Shown in pieces: positions 43,084 through 51,760 of a DNA stretch of 53,099 nt. The translations under genes and the position numbers were made by a program. The notes under the pieces are model-generated. The model was given only the letters and a program-made list of their open reading frames with translations, made no database searches and was not told where the DNA came from. Positions within the stretch are counted from its first letter, which is position 1. Each line of letters begins with the position of its first letter. Source of the stretch: Nonomuraea longispora (GTDB taxonomy: Bacteria; Actinomycetota; Actinomycetes; Streptosporangiales; Streptosporangiaceae); NCBI RefSeq assembly GCF_004348345.1, contig NZ_SMJZ01000032.1, forward strand, positions 1-53,099, in the 5' to 3' direction.

Positions 43084-45513
43084 TCAGTAGGCGCCCCTGA
43101 CCTCGACGATCTCGGCGAGGGGGAACTCCAGGTAGTCGCCCGCCTCCTCGCACCACGCGTCGAGCGCGCCGCCCTTGAGCTCGCCGTGGCTGATCGTGGC
43201 CGTCAGCCCGTCGGTGAGCGTGATGCCGGCCCGCACGCCGCGGTCGACCACGAAACCGAGCAGTGACTGCTGGGCCGTCGGCAGCCTGGTGGCCATCCGG
43301 CCGATGACCGCCCAGGTGCGGCCGTTGGTGCCGGCGTCGGCCCGGCTGGCGGCGATCAGGCGGCGGGCGTGCTCGTAGGGGTCGGGCGGCGGCTCGGCCA
43401 GCATGTAGGGGGGCGCATCGAGCTCGGTGATGCCGGTGAAGTCGGACAGCTCGGCCACCTGGCCGCCGGGCAGCAGGATCAGTTTGCCGTTGCACGGCTC
43501 GTCCAGGTGGGACGACCTGGCACGGTGGATCGTGATCTCGCCGGTGTCGGCCACGGGCACGGGGGAGTATCCGACCTCCCGCAGCGCGGACAGGGTCCGC
43601 TCCGCGGGCGCGGCGCTGACCAGCACCGTGGGAGCGAGCAGGCGCAGCTCCAGCTTGCCCAGCCGCCGGTGCGCGGCGATCTCGGCCAGCAGCGTCGGGT
43701 CGGCGGCCTGCACGACGCAGCCGACCGTGGTGACCGTCACCTCGCCGTGCCGGCGCGCGGTGTCGCGCACCAGGTATTCCAGCGGCTGCGGGATGGTGCC
43801 GACCGCGGCCAGCTCGTCGAGCAGCTCGTCGGGCTCGTAGCCGCGGTCGAGGGCCCGGCGTACGCTGCCCGTGGTGAAGCGCCACACCGAGGCGGCGCCG
43901 CGCGACTCGCGGTCGGCGGCCCGGTCGAGCAACTCCGCCAGCTCGGCCGACGGCGGGCCGGTCACCACGGCGGTGAGGTCGGGGCCGAACAGGGCGCTCC
44001 TGCGCACGCTCGCCAGCGCTCTGGTGGCCGCCTCGGACAGCACGGGATCGTGCTCCACCATGGGCACGGCGGCGTCGTTCTCGTCGCCCGGCCGGGCGGT
44101 CAGGCCCGCCAGCGCCCGGCCCAGGTCGGTGAGCGCGTTGTTGGCGAGCAGCCCCAGCAGCCTGGCCTCGTCGAGCACCGCGGGGGCGCACTCCCGCAGC
44201 AGCTCCAGGTCGATCAGCGGCGCGTGCCAGTGCACGCTGCCCATGAGGCTGTCGCGGCCGGCGAACGCCGTGCCGGCGGGCAGGTGGGCCAGCACCGACA
44301 ACACGGCCCTGCGGACCCTTGCCACCGCGCTGCCGGTGGGGTCGTCGCCGAGCACGGTGCCGTACTTGCCGTCGACCCTGCGCAGCGACGAGCGCTCCAT
44401 GCGCCACCACGCCGACAGCAGCACCCGCAGCCTGGCCGAGCCCTCGTCGAGCCGCCACCGGTCGTAGCGCTCGGTGGGGATCATGCCGCCGGACTGCTCG
44501 TCCCAGGCCAGCAGCCTGGCCACGGCGCAGATCTCCAGCAGCAGCCGCGTCTCGTCCTCGTCGCAGCCGGTCTCCTTGGCGATCCTGCGCACCTCGCGCA
44601 CGCCCACGCCGCCGGTCTTGAGCAGCGGCAGCGGCGTCTTCGCGGTGTTGTCGAGCAGGGCCGCGCACCGCTCTACCACGTGTGGCGCGGCCAGCGTCAT
44701 CAGGTGGTCGACCTCTTCCGGGTCGACGGGGATGGTGGCCACCTCGGGCGACTCGGGCGCGTAGGGCGGGTGATAGCCGGGGCCGCGCAGGCAGATCGCG
44801 ACCTCGCGGGGGATCTCCGCGACGTGCCAGCTCGGCCGGAACAACATGCCGTGGTCGGCGCACCACTTCTCCGGCGTGCCGGGGGTGACGAAGCGGCCTC
44901 CGTCGACGTTGAGCGTGGGCCCTTCCCAGGCGAACCGGTCGAGCAGCGGGACGGCGCCCTCGGGAGCCTTGGCCAGCATCGCCCGGACCCGCTCGCCGTC
45001 GCTGAGCGCCTCGGTGACGCGGGCGATCGCGCGGCGTTTGTTGCCCTGCGCGGGCAGGCCGAGGTTGCGGCCGAGCGCGTGCAGCGCGTCGTTGCTGATG
45101 GTCCAGGAGTTGAGGTAGTGCTCGAGCGGCTCGCCCAGGCTCAGCGGCGCCGACCACCAGCGCGTCACGCCCTCGGCGAGATGGATCACGCCGTCGTCGC
45201 CCGGCCATGCGAGCGCGTGGTCGTAGAGGTGGTCGAGCCAGGGGGTCACGTCGTCGGGCCGGGTGTCGACGAAGGCCGCCAGCCGGTCGGCCGTGGGACG
45301 GGTCATGGCCAGGGCGGCCTCGGCCAGTTGCAGGCAGGGGAGGGGAAGCCTCCGCAGGGTCTCCATGACGGCGAAGCCGTTGCCCAGCCGCTGGGCCAGG
45401 GTGTCGAGCCGCCGTGGCCACGGCGCGGCGATGGCGTCAGGCCTGTTGGCCAGGACGCGGCCGAGCCGGTCTTCCTCTAGTGTTCGCAGCCAGCCGAGCA
45501 GGTGATCTTCCAT
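43084..45513 (-). CDS. Helicase-associated (XPB/Ssl2-like N-terminal) domain protein
   Basis: An 809-residue protein. It opens EDHLLGWLRTLEEDRLGRVL and contains a long helical region. The region of about 460-600 (LERDRGYEPDELLDELA-type sequence: GSVRRALDRGYEPDELLDEL, then YLVRDTARRHGEVTVTTVGC) is the conserved XPB/Ssl2-like helicase-associated domain. The C-terminus (AQQSLLGFVVDRGVRAGITL, then DYLEFPLAEIVEVRG) resembles a WYL-type nucleic-acid sensing fold. No Walker motifs are seen, so it is not itself a helicase. It probably works with an XPB-type DNA helicase in repair. It converges on the siderophore operon. Confidence 0.87.
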   Translation of the reverse strand: MEDHLLGWLRTLEEDRLGRVLANRPDAIAAPWPRRLDTLAQRLGNGFAVMETLRRLPLPCLQLAEAALAMTRPTADRLAAFVDTRPDDVTPWLDHLYDHALAWPGDDGVIHLAEGVTRWWSAPLSLGEPLEHYLNSWTISNDALHALGRNLGLPAQGNKRRAIARVTEALSDGERVRAMLAKAPEGAVPLLDRFAWEGPTLNVDGGRFVTPGTPEKWCADHGMLFRPSWHVAEIPREVAICLRGPGYHPPYAPESPEVATIPVDPEEVDHLMTLAAPHVVERCAALLDNTAKTPLPLLKTGGVGVREVRRIAKETGCDEDETRLLLEICAVARLLAWDEQSGGMIPTERYDRWRLDEGSARLRVLLSAWWRMERSSLRRVDGKYGTVLGDDPTGSAVARVRRAVLSVLAHLPAGTAFAGRDSLMGSVHWHAPLIDLELLRECAPAVLDEARLLGLLANNALTDLGRALAGLTARPGDENDAAVPMVEHDPVLSEAATRALASVRRSALFGPDLTAVVTGPPSAELAELLDRAADRESRGAASVWRFTTGSVRRALDRGYEPDELLDELAAVGTIPQPLEYLVRDTARRHGEVTVTTVGCVVQAADPTLLAEIAAHRRLGKLELRLLAPTVLVSAAPAERTLSALREVGYSPVPVADTGEITIHRARSSHLDEPCNGKLILLPGGQVAELSDFTGITELDAPPYMLAEPPPDPYEHARRLIAASRADAGTNGRTWAVIGRMATRLPTAQQSLLGFVVDRGVRAGITLTDGLTATISHGELKGGALDAWCEEAGDYLEFPLAEIVEVRGAY

Positions 45514-45593
45514 CTGTCAGCACTCTCATGGGGTCGCGCGCAAGGGACTCACCGTGAGCCATGACCATCCACGGTAATGCAGATCACCCTCGG

Positions 45594-46097
45594 TCAGGAG
45601 AGGACTGCCCAGACGATCTTTCCGTGAGGTGCGAGTGCGGACCAGCCCCAGCGGAGGCTGAGTGATTCGACGATGTGGAGTCCGAGGCCGCCGGTGTCAA
45701 GGGGGCCAGGGTATCGCAGCACCGGCACCGATGACCCTGGATCGGTGAAGGCGCTGGTCACGAGCGTCCCGCGGCGGACCAGGGACATGTGCACGGTGCG
45801 TTCGCGGCGCGGGTCGTCGAGGCAGAGGCCGTGGCGCAGGGCGTTGGTGGCCAGCTCGGAGACCACCAGTTCCATGTTCTCGATGAGTTCGGTCAGCCCC
45901 CACCCGGTCAGGACGCCGGCGCCGAAGCTGCGGGCCGAGTGGACGGAGGAGGCGGTGGGCGGCAGCACGAACGTGGCGCTCGTCGACGGGCCGGGGGCCA
46001 GGAGATCGCGGGCCCCTTCCGGCCACCAGCCGACCGGAGGCCACCAATCGAACGTCGTCCACTGGCCGGGCGCCGTGATGGATTGCACGTAGATCAT
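45594..46097 (-). CDS. Anti-sigma-factor-like ATP-binding protein (HATPase, RsbW type)
   Basis: A 167-residue single-domain GHKL ATPase. The N-box is MELVVSELATNALRHG, and the G-boxes are DPGSSVPVLRYPG and TGGLGLHIVESLS, followed by a last strand GKIVWAVL. In actinomycetes such proteins often lie divergent to an XRE/DUF5753 regulator and a DUF397 protein, as here. It may act as a kinase or anti-sigma switch protein. The partner is unknown. Confidence 0.9.
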   Translation of the reverse strand: MIYVQSITAPGQWTTFDWWPPVGWWPEGARDLLAPGPSTSATFVLPPTASSVHSARSFGAGVLTGWGLTELIENMELVVSELATNALRHGLCLDDPRRERTVHMSLVRRGTLVTSAFTDPGSSVPVLRYPGPLDTGGLGLHIVESLSLRWGWSALAPHGKIVWAVLS

Positions 46098-46113
46098 TCT
46101 GCGTCAAACTCTC

Positions 46114-46156
46114 GTGCAACTGCAAGAGCGAATGCACGTGCAGACAGCCCGTGCAC
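46114..46156. promoter_or_regulatory. Iterated TGCA palindromes, candidate operator of the XRE regulator
   Basis: GTGCAACTGCA (46114), the perfect palindrome TGCACGTGCA (46133-46142) and GTGCAC (46151) lie 18-19 bases apart in the divergent gap between the ATPase and XRE genes. Evenly spaced repeats of one core suggest cooperative regulator binding. Confidence 0.45.
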
Positions 46157-46275
46157 ACGCTACGGTTTCCGTCAAAAGGTCAATATGGGGGAAAGGGGAT
46201 CTTGTTCACGGCCCATGATCTTTGGGCCGTGAAGTGACAGACTGAGTCGCAAGGAAACGACCAAGGAGCAAGCAC

Positions 46276-47142
46276 GTGTCCATTGATCCGCCTGGTTCCG
46301 GCTCGACCGTTCGGCGCATCATGCTGGGGGCGAGTCTCAGGCGCCTGCGTGAAGCCAGCGGCCTGGACCGTGCTCAGGCCGGATTTCACATCCGGGCGTC
46401 CGAGTCCAAGATCAGCCGCATGGAGCTCGGGCGCGTCGGCTTCAAGACACGTGACGTGGAAGACCTGCTCACCCTGTACGGCGTCGTCGACGATGCCGAA
46501 CGCCGTGCCCTGCTGGAGATGGTTCGCGAGGCCAACACCCCCGGGTGGTGGCACAAGTACTCGGCGGAGTTGCCGTCGTGGTTCACCACGTACGTGGGCC
46601 TGGAGGAGGCCGCCAGCGTGATCCGCACCTATGAGGTGCAGTTCGTGCCGGGCCTGCTGCAGACGGCCGCGTATGCGCGTTCGGTCTTCCAGCTGGGCAA
46701 CCCCGATGCGAGTCCGGAGAGAATCGAGCGCCGCGTGCACATGCGCATGCAGCGCCAGGAGCGCTTCACGCAGAAGGACGGGCCCCGTCTGTGGGCCGTC
46801 GTCGACGAGGCGGCTCTCAAGAGGACCATCGGCGGGCGAGAGGTCATGTCCGAGCAGCTCCAGCATCTGCTGGAGGTCGCTGCCCTTCCCAACATCACTT
46901 TGCAGGTGATGCCCTTCAGGTTCGGCAAGCACGCCGCTGAAGGGGGCGCGTTCAGCATCTTGCGGTTTCCCGAGTCCGACTTGTCGGACGTTGTCTACGT
47001 CGAGCAGCTCTGGGGTGCCCTGTACCTGGACAAACGTGAGGACATCGATCCGTATCTCACGGCAATGGAGCAACTGTGCGTGGAAAGCACCACGCCAGGG
47101 GGCACCGTCGAGCTCATCGGCGGTCTTCTCAGAAAGATGTAG
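46276..47142 (+). CDS. XRE-family regulator with DUF5753 domain (WhiJ-like)
   Basis: A 288-residue regulator from GTG 46276, with AAGGAG 7 bases before. The helix-turn-helix at about 16-75 reads LRRLREASGLDRAQAGFHIR and SESKISRMELGRVGF. The DUF5753 domain follows with VQFVPGLLQTAAYARSVF and NITLQVMPFRFGKHAAEGGA. Together with the next DUF397 gene and the divergent ATPase it makes the standard three-gene WhiJ/AbaA-like regulatory locus of actinomycetes, which affects development and secondary metabolism in streptomycetes. Its targets here are unknown. Confidence 0.93.
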   Translation: MSIDPPGSGSTVRRIMLGASLRRLREASGLDRAQAGFHIRASESKISRMELGRVGFKTRDVEDLLTLYGVVDDAERRALLEMVREANTPGWWHKYSAELPSWFTTYVGLEEAASVIRTYEVQFVPGLLQTAAYARSVFQLGNPDASPERIERRVHMRMQRQERFTQKDGPRLWAVVDEAALKRTIGGREVMSEQLQHLLEVAALPNITLQVMPFRFGKHAAEGGAFSILRFPESDLSDVVYVEQLWGALYLDKREDIDPYLTAMEQLCVESTTPGGTVELIGGLLRKM

Positions 47143-47379
47143 ATGAACCAGACCTACAACGGCATGCCCGCGGCGGACCTCACCCAGGTCGCCTGGCGCA
47201 AGAGCCGCTACAGCAACTCGCAGGGCAACTGCGTGGAGCTCGCGGAGCTTCCCGATGGAGGCATCGCGGTGCGCAACTCACGTTTCCCCGACGGCCCTGC
47301 ACTCATCTATACCCGCGACGAGATCCGGGCCCTGGTGCTCGGCGTGAAGGACGGAGAGTTCGACGGACTGCTCGTGTAA
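47143..47379 (+). CDS. DUF397 domain protein
   Basis: A 78-residue protein starting at the first base after the XRE stop. The DUF397 pattern is clear: WRKSRYSNSQGNCVELAELP, VAVRNSR-like IAVRNSRFPDGPALIYTRDE and VLGVKDGEFDGLL. These small proteins usually pair with DUF5753 regulators and may counter or bind them. A 13-bp hairpin follows. Confidence 0.93.
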   Translation: MNQTYNGMPAADLTQVAWRKSRYSNSQGNCVELAELPDGGIAVRNSRFPDGPALIYTRDEIRALVLGVKDGEFDGLLV

Positions 47380-47390
47380 CACCGTGTTCA

Positions 47391-47427
47391 CCTCCGGCTC
47401 GCCCGCTTAACGGCGGCGAGCCGGAGG
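47391..47427 (+). terminator. Strong 13-bp hairpin terminator
   Basis: CCTCCGGCTCGCC (47391-47403) and GGCGAGCCGGAGG (47415-47427) are perfectly complementary, with an 11-base loop, 11 bases after the DUF397 stop. There is no U-tract. Confidence 0.8.
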
Positions 47428-47467
47428 CGTAACGGCCCCGCCTCCCGTCCGGGCCAGGATCGGGACC

Positions 47468-47725
47468 ATGCTCGACCAGATGACGCTGTACCCGATCGCC
47501 GACGACGTGTTGTTCGCGCCGGGCGGCAAGGTCGTGATCCGCACCTACGGCGTGGCACCCGCCGCCGCGGGCGCCGCCGTCTCCTACCGGACGTGGGTGA
47601 CCGGCATCCGCGACCAGCCGAGGTACTGGCACTGGTGCCATTTCGAGGACGCCGCCGCGGGGCACCGCAGGGTCCTGGAGTGGCTCACGGGGCGCGGCCC
47701 GCGACCTGCCCAGGCGCCGGCCTGA
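47468..47725 (+). CDS. Small hypothetical protein
   Basis: An 85-residue protein from ATG 47468. The sequence has a Trp/His-rich centre (TWVTGIRDQPRYWHWCHFED) and a Pro/Ala-rich end. There is no membrane segment. I do not recognise a family. It converges on the phosphatase gene 15 bases away, and a terminator separates it from the DUF397 gene. Confidence 0.6.
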   Translation: MLDQMTLYPIADDVLFAPGGKVVIRTYGVAPAAAGAAVSYRTWVTGIRDQPRYWHWCHFEDAAAGHRRVLEWLTGRGPRPAQAPA

Positions 47726-47740
47726 GCGCCGGCGTGCCGG

Positions 47741-48340
47741 TCAGGCCGCCTGGAAACCGTCGACCGGGGCGTTCCACGCCATGAGCACCGGCTCGGCGTG
47801 CTCGAAGCCGAGCCGCGAGTAGGTGCCCGTGTCGAGCTTGAACAGCCTGCCCTCGGCTGGGCCGAGCCCCAGCCAGCGGGCGGCCAGGACGCGCAGGAAG
47901 TGACCGTGCGCCACCAGCGCCACCCGCCCCTCCGCGGCGCGGGCCCGCTCGATCACCCGGTCGGCGCGGGCGGCGACCTCGGCGGCGCTCTCGCCCGGGT
48001 GCTCGGCGTCGCCCGGGATCACCCCGTCGCGCCACAGGTACCAGCCGGGACGGCTCTCGCGGATCTCAGGGGTGGTGATGCCCTCGTAGCCGCCGTAGTC
48101 CCACTCCCACAGGTCGGCGTCCACGTCGTAGCCGTCGAGCCCGGCCAGGTCCGCGGTGCGCCGCGCGCGCCGCGCGGGCGAGACCAGCACGAGGCCGAAC
48201 GCGCGGCCCTTGGCCAGCGGCGCGAGCGCCCTGGCCTGTTCCTCTCCGTCGCCGGTCAGCGGCAGGTCGGTGCGGCCGGTGTGCTTGCCCGCCTTGCTCC
48301 ACTCTGTCGCGCCGTGTCGCAGCAGCAGCATCTCGTCCAT
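47741..48340 (-). CDS. Histidine phosphatase family protein
   Basis: A 199-residue phosphoglycerate mutase-like phosphatase with a complete active site: LLLRHGATEWSKAGKHTG (RHG), SPARRARRTADLAG (second Arg), ADLWEWDYGGYEGITTPEIR (Glu) and LVAHGHFLRVLAARWLGL (second His). It resembles acid phosphatases acting on sugar phosphates or nucleotides. It contrasts with the AHS-variant protein at 28171. ATG start at 48340. Confidence 0.92.
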   Translation of the reverse strand: MDEMLLLRHGATEWSKAGKHTGRTDLPLTGDGEEQARALAPLAKGRAFGLVLVSPARRARRTADLAGLDGYDVDADLWEWDYGGYEGITTPEIRESRPGWYLWRDGVIPGDAEHPGESAAEVAARADRVIERARAAEGRVALVAHGHFLRVLAARWLGLGPAEGRLFKLDTGTYSRLGFEHAEPVLMAWNAPVDGFQAA

Positions 48341-48703
48341 TGCTCCATCATCCGGTACGGCCGGCCGCGGCCCGGCGGCAGGTCGTGACCGCGGGCGGGC
48401 CGTAGGGATCAGTGCAGCGGGCGGCCCGTCGGCGACAGCAGCCGGCGCTCAGCCTTGGCCGAGGCGGACGGCTGGTCGGGGTACTCGGCGGCGCAGCGCG
48501 TGCCGCGCGGAGGCAGCAGAATCCTGCCTTGCCGCGTTGGCCGCGCTCTTGCCGCGGTGGGGGACGACGGACGGCGATCATGATAGGCAGCGCCGAGGCG
48601 AAAGGGCGTTCAAATCGGTTTTGCGGCGCAAGAGAGCGTTTGCAGGTTCAATATGGGGATTGATGTCCAATATCGTGAGGTCTGCGAAGACTTAGGGGGG
48701 CGC
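48341..48703. other. Gap with no firm gene
   Basis: The left half is GC-rich. A minus-strand frame ending near 48412 encodes PRGTRCAAEYPDQPSASAKA and looks protein-like, but I find no good start codon for it. The segment 48600-48700 is AT-richer and likely holds the promoter of the oxidoreductase, which has AGGGGGG before its ATG. Confidence 0.4.
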
Positions 48704-49561
48704 ATGGAGCCGGTGGCGGTCGGGCTGGTCGGAGCGGGGCCGTGGGCGAAGATGGCGCACGTGCCGATGCTCACCAGAGGGCCGCACACGCGGCTGGCCG
48801 GGGTGTGGGCCCGCAGGCCCGAGGCGGCCGCCAGGTTCGGCGCTCCGGTGTTCGAGCGGGTCGAGGAGCTCTTCGACGCCTGCGAGGCCGTCGCGTTCTG
48901 CGTGCCGCCGGCCGTACAGGCCGAGCTCGGCGCGCGCGCCGCCCGCGCGGGCAAGGCGCTGCTGCTGGAGAAGCCCCTGGCCGACTCGCTCGACAACGCC
49001 GAGCGCCTGGCCGCCGCCGTGGCGGAGGCGGGCGTCGCCTCCCAGATGGTGCTCACCATGCGGTACGCCACCCAGACCCGGATCTTCCTCGCCCGTTGCG
49101 CGGAGATCGAGGCGTTCGGCGGCCACGCCGCCAACATCTCCGGCGCCCTCCTCGGCGACCACCACTTCGCCACCCCGTGGCGGCTCGAACGCGGCGCGCT
49201 GCTGGACGTCGGGCCGCACGTCATCGACCTGCTGGACGCCGCGCTCGGCCGGGTGAGCGGCGTGCGCGCCCACGGCAACCCGCTCGGCTGGACAGGGCTG
49301 CTGCTGGAGCACGAGAACGGCGCCGTCAGCGAGGCGTCCCTGTGCATGACGGCGGTCGGCGACCTGCCCCCGTCGTCATTCGCCGTGTACGGCCGCACCG
49401 GCAACGCCGTGCTGCTGCCGTTCGACGACGACCCCCTGGAGAACGTGGCCGCGGAGTTCGCGGAGACCGTGCGGAACGGCGGCGGGCACCCGCTCGACGC
49501 CGCTCACGGGCTCCGGCTCCAGCGGATCATCGCCGAGGCGGAGGCCCAACTCACCCCTTGA
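48704..49561 (+). CDS. Gfo/Idh/MocA family oxidoreductase
   Basis: A 285-residue NAD(P)-binding oxidoreductase from ATG 48704. The Rossmann start is VAVGLVGAGPWAKMAHVPML. The conserved EKPLADSLDNAERLA carries the Lys of the EKP motif. The catalytic segment LLDVGPHVIDLLDAALG has the D-x-G-x-H-x-x-D pattern. It oxidises or reduces a sugar-like or related substrate in the cytosol. It is about 50 residues shorter than many relatives at the C-terminus. A cobalamin riboswitch begins 40 bases after its stop, so it is not part of the next operon. Confidence 0.92.
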   Translation: MEPVAVGLVGAGPWAKMAHVPMLTRGPHTRLAGVWARRPEAAARFGAPVFERVEELFDACEAVAFCVPPAVQAELGARAARAGKALLLEKPLADSLDNAERLAAAVAEAGVASQMVLTMRYATQTRIFLARCAEIEAFGGHAANISGALLGDHHFATPWRLERGALLDVGPHVIDLLDAALGRVSGVRAHGNPLGWTGLLLEHENGAVSEASLCMTAVGDLPPSSFAVYGRTGNAVLLPFDDDPLENVAAEFAETVRNGGGHPLDAAHGLRLQRIIAEAEAQLTP

Positions 49562-49600
49562 CGCCCGGCGCCGCAGGGGGATTGATAGCGTTTGTCCGAC

Positions 49601-49678
49601 GCGCAGCGTTGCAGCGAAGTCCGGTGCGAATCCGGCGCTGTCCCGCAACTGTCATAGCCAGGTCGCCTGCCGCTGCGC
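49601..49678 (+). promoter_or_regulatory. Cobalamin riboswitch of the corrinoid uptake operon
   Basis: The P1 stem GCGCAGCG (49601-49608) pairs with CGCTGCGC (49671-49678). Inside are AAGTCCGGTGCGAATCCGGC and CTGTCCCGCAACTGTCA, the universal core, and the B12-box-like GCCAGGTCGCCTGCCG. It is a compact, class II-like form, shorter than the one before metE. The region 49685-49745 may be the expression platform. It should turn the operon down when B12 is abundant. Confidence 0.93.
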
Positions 49679-49760
49679 CGACGTCATCAGCCCTCGTGGA
49701 AAAGGGTGATCCGTCGCTCCAAGCGGGTCTCTCGGTTCCGACAGTGTGAAAGGACTACTC

Positions 49761-50723
49761 GTGAGGCCCGTACGAACGGCCTTCGCGGGCGCGCTGCTGG
49801 GAACGCTCGTCCTGGCCGGCTGCGGCCAGGCCGGCACGACCGCCACCCCCTCCTCCGCCCGCGCGTCCTCAGCCTCCTCCACCTCGGGGGAGTTCCCCGT
49901 CACGATCGAGGCCGGCAACGGCCAGGTCACCATCGGCAAGAAGCCGGAGCGCGTCGTCTCCCTGTCGGCCAGCCACACCGAGACGCTCTTCGCCGTCGGC
50001 GCGGGCCCTCAGGTCGTCGCGGTGGACGACCAGTCGAACCACCCGCCCGAGGCCCCGAAGACCGGCCTGTCGGGTTTCAAGCCCAACGTGGAGGCCATCG
50101 TCGCCGAGAAACCCGACCTCGTCGTGGTCTCCGACGACCTGAACAACATCGTCGCCGAGCTGGGCAAGGTGAACGTGCCCGTCCTGGTGCAGCCCGCCGC
50201 CACCACGCTCGACGAAACGTACGAGGAGATCGTCGAGCTCGGCGCCGCCACTGGCAACAAGGCCAAGGCCGAGGAGGTCGTCTCCGGCATGAAGACGGCC
50301 ATGGACAAGCTGGTCGCCGAAGCGCCGAAGGACAGGAAACTCACCTACTACCACGAGCTGGACCAGACGTCGTACGCGGCGACGTCCGAGACGTACATCG
50401 GCCAGATCTACGGCATCTTCGGCCTCACCAACATCGCCGACAAGGCGCCCGCGTCCGCGGGCGGCTACCCCAAGCTCTCCGCCGAGTTCGTCGCTCAGGC
50501 CGACCCCGACCTGATCTTCCTGGCGGACGTCAAGTGCTGCGGGCAGAGCAAGGAGACCCTGGCCGAGCGGCCCGGATGGAAGAACCTGTCGGCCATCAAG
50601 AACGACCAGGTGATCCAGCTCGACGACGACATCGCCTCCCGCTGGGGGCCGCGCGTCGTCGACCTGGCCGAGGCCATCGGCGCCGCCGTGGCCAAGGCGG
50701 GCGCCGGGGACGGCACGAGCTGA
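49761..50723 (+). CDS. btuF: Corrinoid ABC transporter substrate-binding lipoprotein BtuF
   Basis: About 320 residues. I chose GTG 49761 (MRPVRTAFAGALLGTLVLAG) over GTG 49746 because GAAAGGA sits 7 bases before it. The lipobox is VLAGCGQ. The mature protein is a helical-backbone binding protein: KKPERVVSLSASHTETLFAV, PNVEAIVAEKPDLVVVSDD and FLADVKCCGQSKETLAERPG. Lying directly behind a B12 riboswitch and before BtuC/BtuD, it is a cobalamin or cobamide binder rather than a ferric siderophore binder. Confidence 0.92.
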   Translation: MRPVRTAFAGALLGTLVLAGCGQAGTTATPSSARASSASSTSGEFPVTIEAGNGQVTIGKKPERVVSLSASHTETLFAVGAGPQVVAVDDQSNHPPEAPKTGLSGFKPNVEAIVAEKPDLVVVSDDLNNIVAELGKVNVPVLVQPAATTLDETYEEIVELGAATGNKAKAEEVVSGMKTAMDKLVAEAPKDRKLTYYHELDQTSYAATSETYIGQIYGIFGLTNIADKAPASAGGYPKLSAEFVAQADPDLIFLADVKCCGQSKETLAERPGWKNLSAIKNDQVIQLDDDIASRWGPRVVDLAEAIGAAVAKAGAGDGTS

Positions 50724-50725
50724 CT

Positions 50726-51760
50726 GTGACGACGCAGGCCCGCCCGTCCAGGGCCAGACCCGCCTGGGTGGCGAGCGCCCTCGGCGTGCTGGCCGTCTCC
50801 ATGGTCGCCGGGCTGCTCGACGGGGCCGCCGACATCTCGCCGTGGCAGGTCGTGCTCCAGGCCGTGGACTGGCTGCCGTTCGCCCACGTCGACTCGGGGC
50901 TCGCCCCGGTCGAACAGGGACTGCTGTACGAGCTGCGGCTGCCCCGCGTCCTGGTCGCCGCCGTGGTCGGCGGGCTGCTGGCCATGGCGGGGGCGGGGTA
51001 CCAGGGGGTGTTCCGCAACCCGCTGGCGGACCCGTATCTGCTGGGCGCCGCCGCGGGGGCTGGGCTCGCGGCGACCGCGGTGATCGTGCTGCTGCCCTCC
51101 GCGGAGGGCAGCGTGCCGATCGCGGCCTTCGCCGGGGCCGTCGGCGGCGTGTTCCTGGCCTACACGCTCGGCAACACCGCCGGGCGCGCGGGCGGCACCG
51201 CCACGCTGGTGCTGGCCGGGGTGGCGGTCACGTCGTTCCTGACCGCGATCCAGACGTTCGTCCAGCAGTTCAAGGTGGAGGAGCTGCAGCGCATCTACGC
51301 GTGGATCCTCGGCGACGTCGGCGGCGGGTGGGACCAGCTCTGGCTGGTCCTGCCGTACGCCGCCGTCTCCGCCGTCCTGCTCCTGGTGCACGGGAGGATG
51401 CTCGACGTGCTGTCCGTGGGCGACGAGGAGGCCACCAGCCTCGGGGTACGGGCCTCCAGGGTGCGGTTCACGGTGCTGCTGGCGGCGTCGCTGGCCACCG
51501 CCTCGGCCGTGGCGGTGAGCGGGCTGATCGGCTTCGTGGGCATCGTCGTCCCGCACGTCGTCAGGCGGCTGGCGGGCGGCTCGTACCGCAGCGTGCTGCC
51601 GCTCTCGATGATCGGCGGCGCGGCCTTCCTGGTGCTGGCCGACCTCGTGGCCCGCACCGTGCTGGCGCCCGCCGAACTTCCGATCGGCGTGGTGACCATG
51701 TTCGTGGGGGCGCCGTTCTTCGTCGGCGTGCTGCGCATGACCAGGCGGGCGGTCACTTGA
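50726..51760 (+). CDS. btuC: Corrinoid ABC transporter permease BtuC
   Basis: A 344-residue FecCD/BtuC-type permease from GTG 50726, two bases after the btuF stop. It has about 10 helices. Conserved parts are LRLPRVLVAAVVGGLLAMAG, GVFRNPLADPYLLGAAAGAG and GDEEATSLGVRASRVRF for ATPase contact. It functions as a homodimer. The stop overlaps the btuD start (TTGA). Confidence 0.94.
   Translation: MTTQARPSRARPAWVASALGVLAVSMVAGLLDGAADISPWQVVLQAVDWLPFAHVDSGLAPVEQGLLYELRLPRVLVAAVVGGLLAMAGAGYQGVFRNPLADPYLLGAAAGAGLAATAVIVLLPSAEGSVPIAAFAGAVGGVFLAYTLGNTAGRAGGTATLVLAGVAVTSFLTAIQTFVQQFKVEELQRIYAWILGDVGGGWDQLWLVLPYAAVSAVLLLVHGRMLDVLSVGDEEATSLGVRASRVRFTVLLAASLATASAVAVSGLIGFVGIVVPHVVRRLAGGSYRSVLPLSMIGGAAFLVLADLVARTVLAPAELPIGVVTMFVGAPFFVGVLRMTRRAVT

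Noticed and set aside
48348..48581. 77-codon minus-strand open frame starting with MIAVRRPPPR
   Set aside because: It is Arg/Pro/Cys-rich low-complexity sequence. Another frame here looks slightly more protein-like but lacks a start, so no gene is called.
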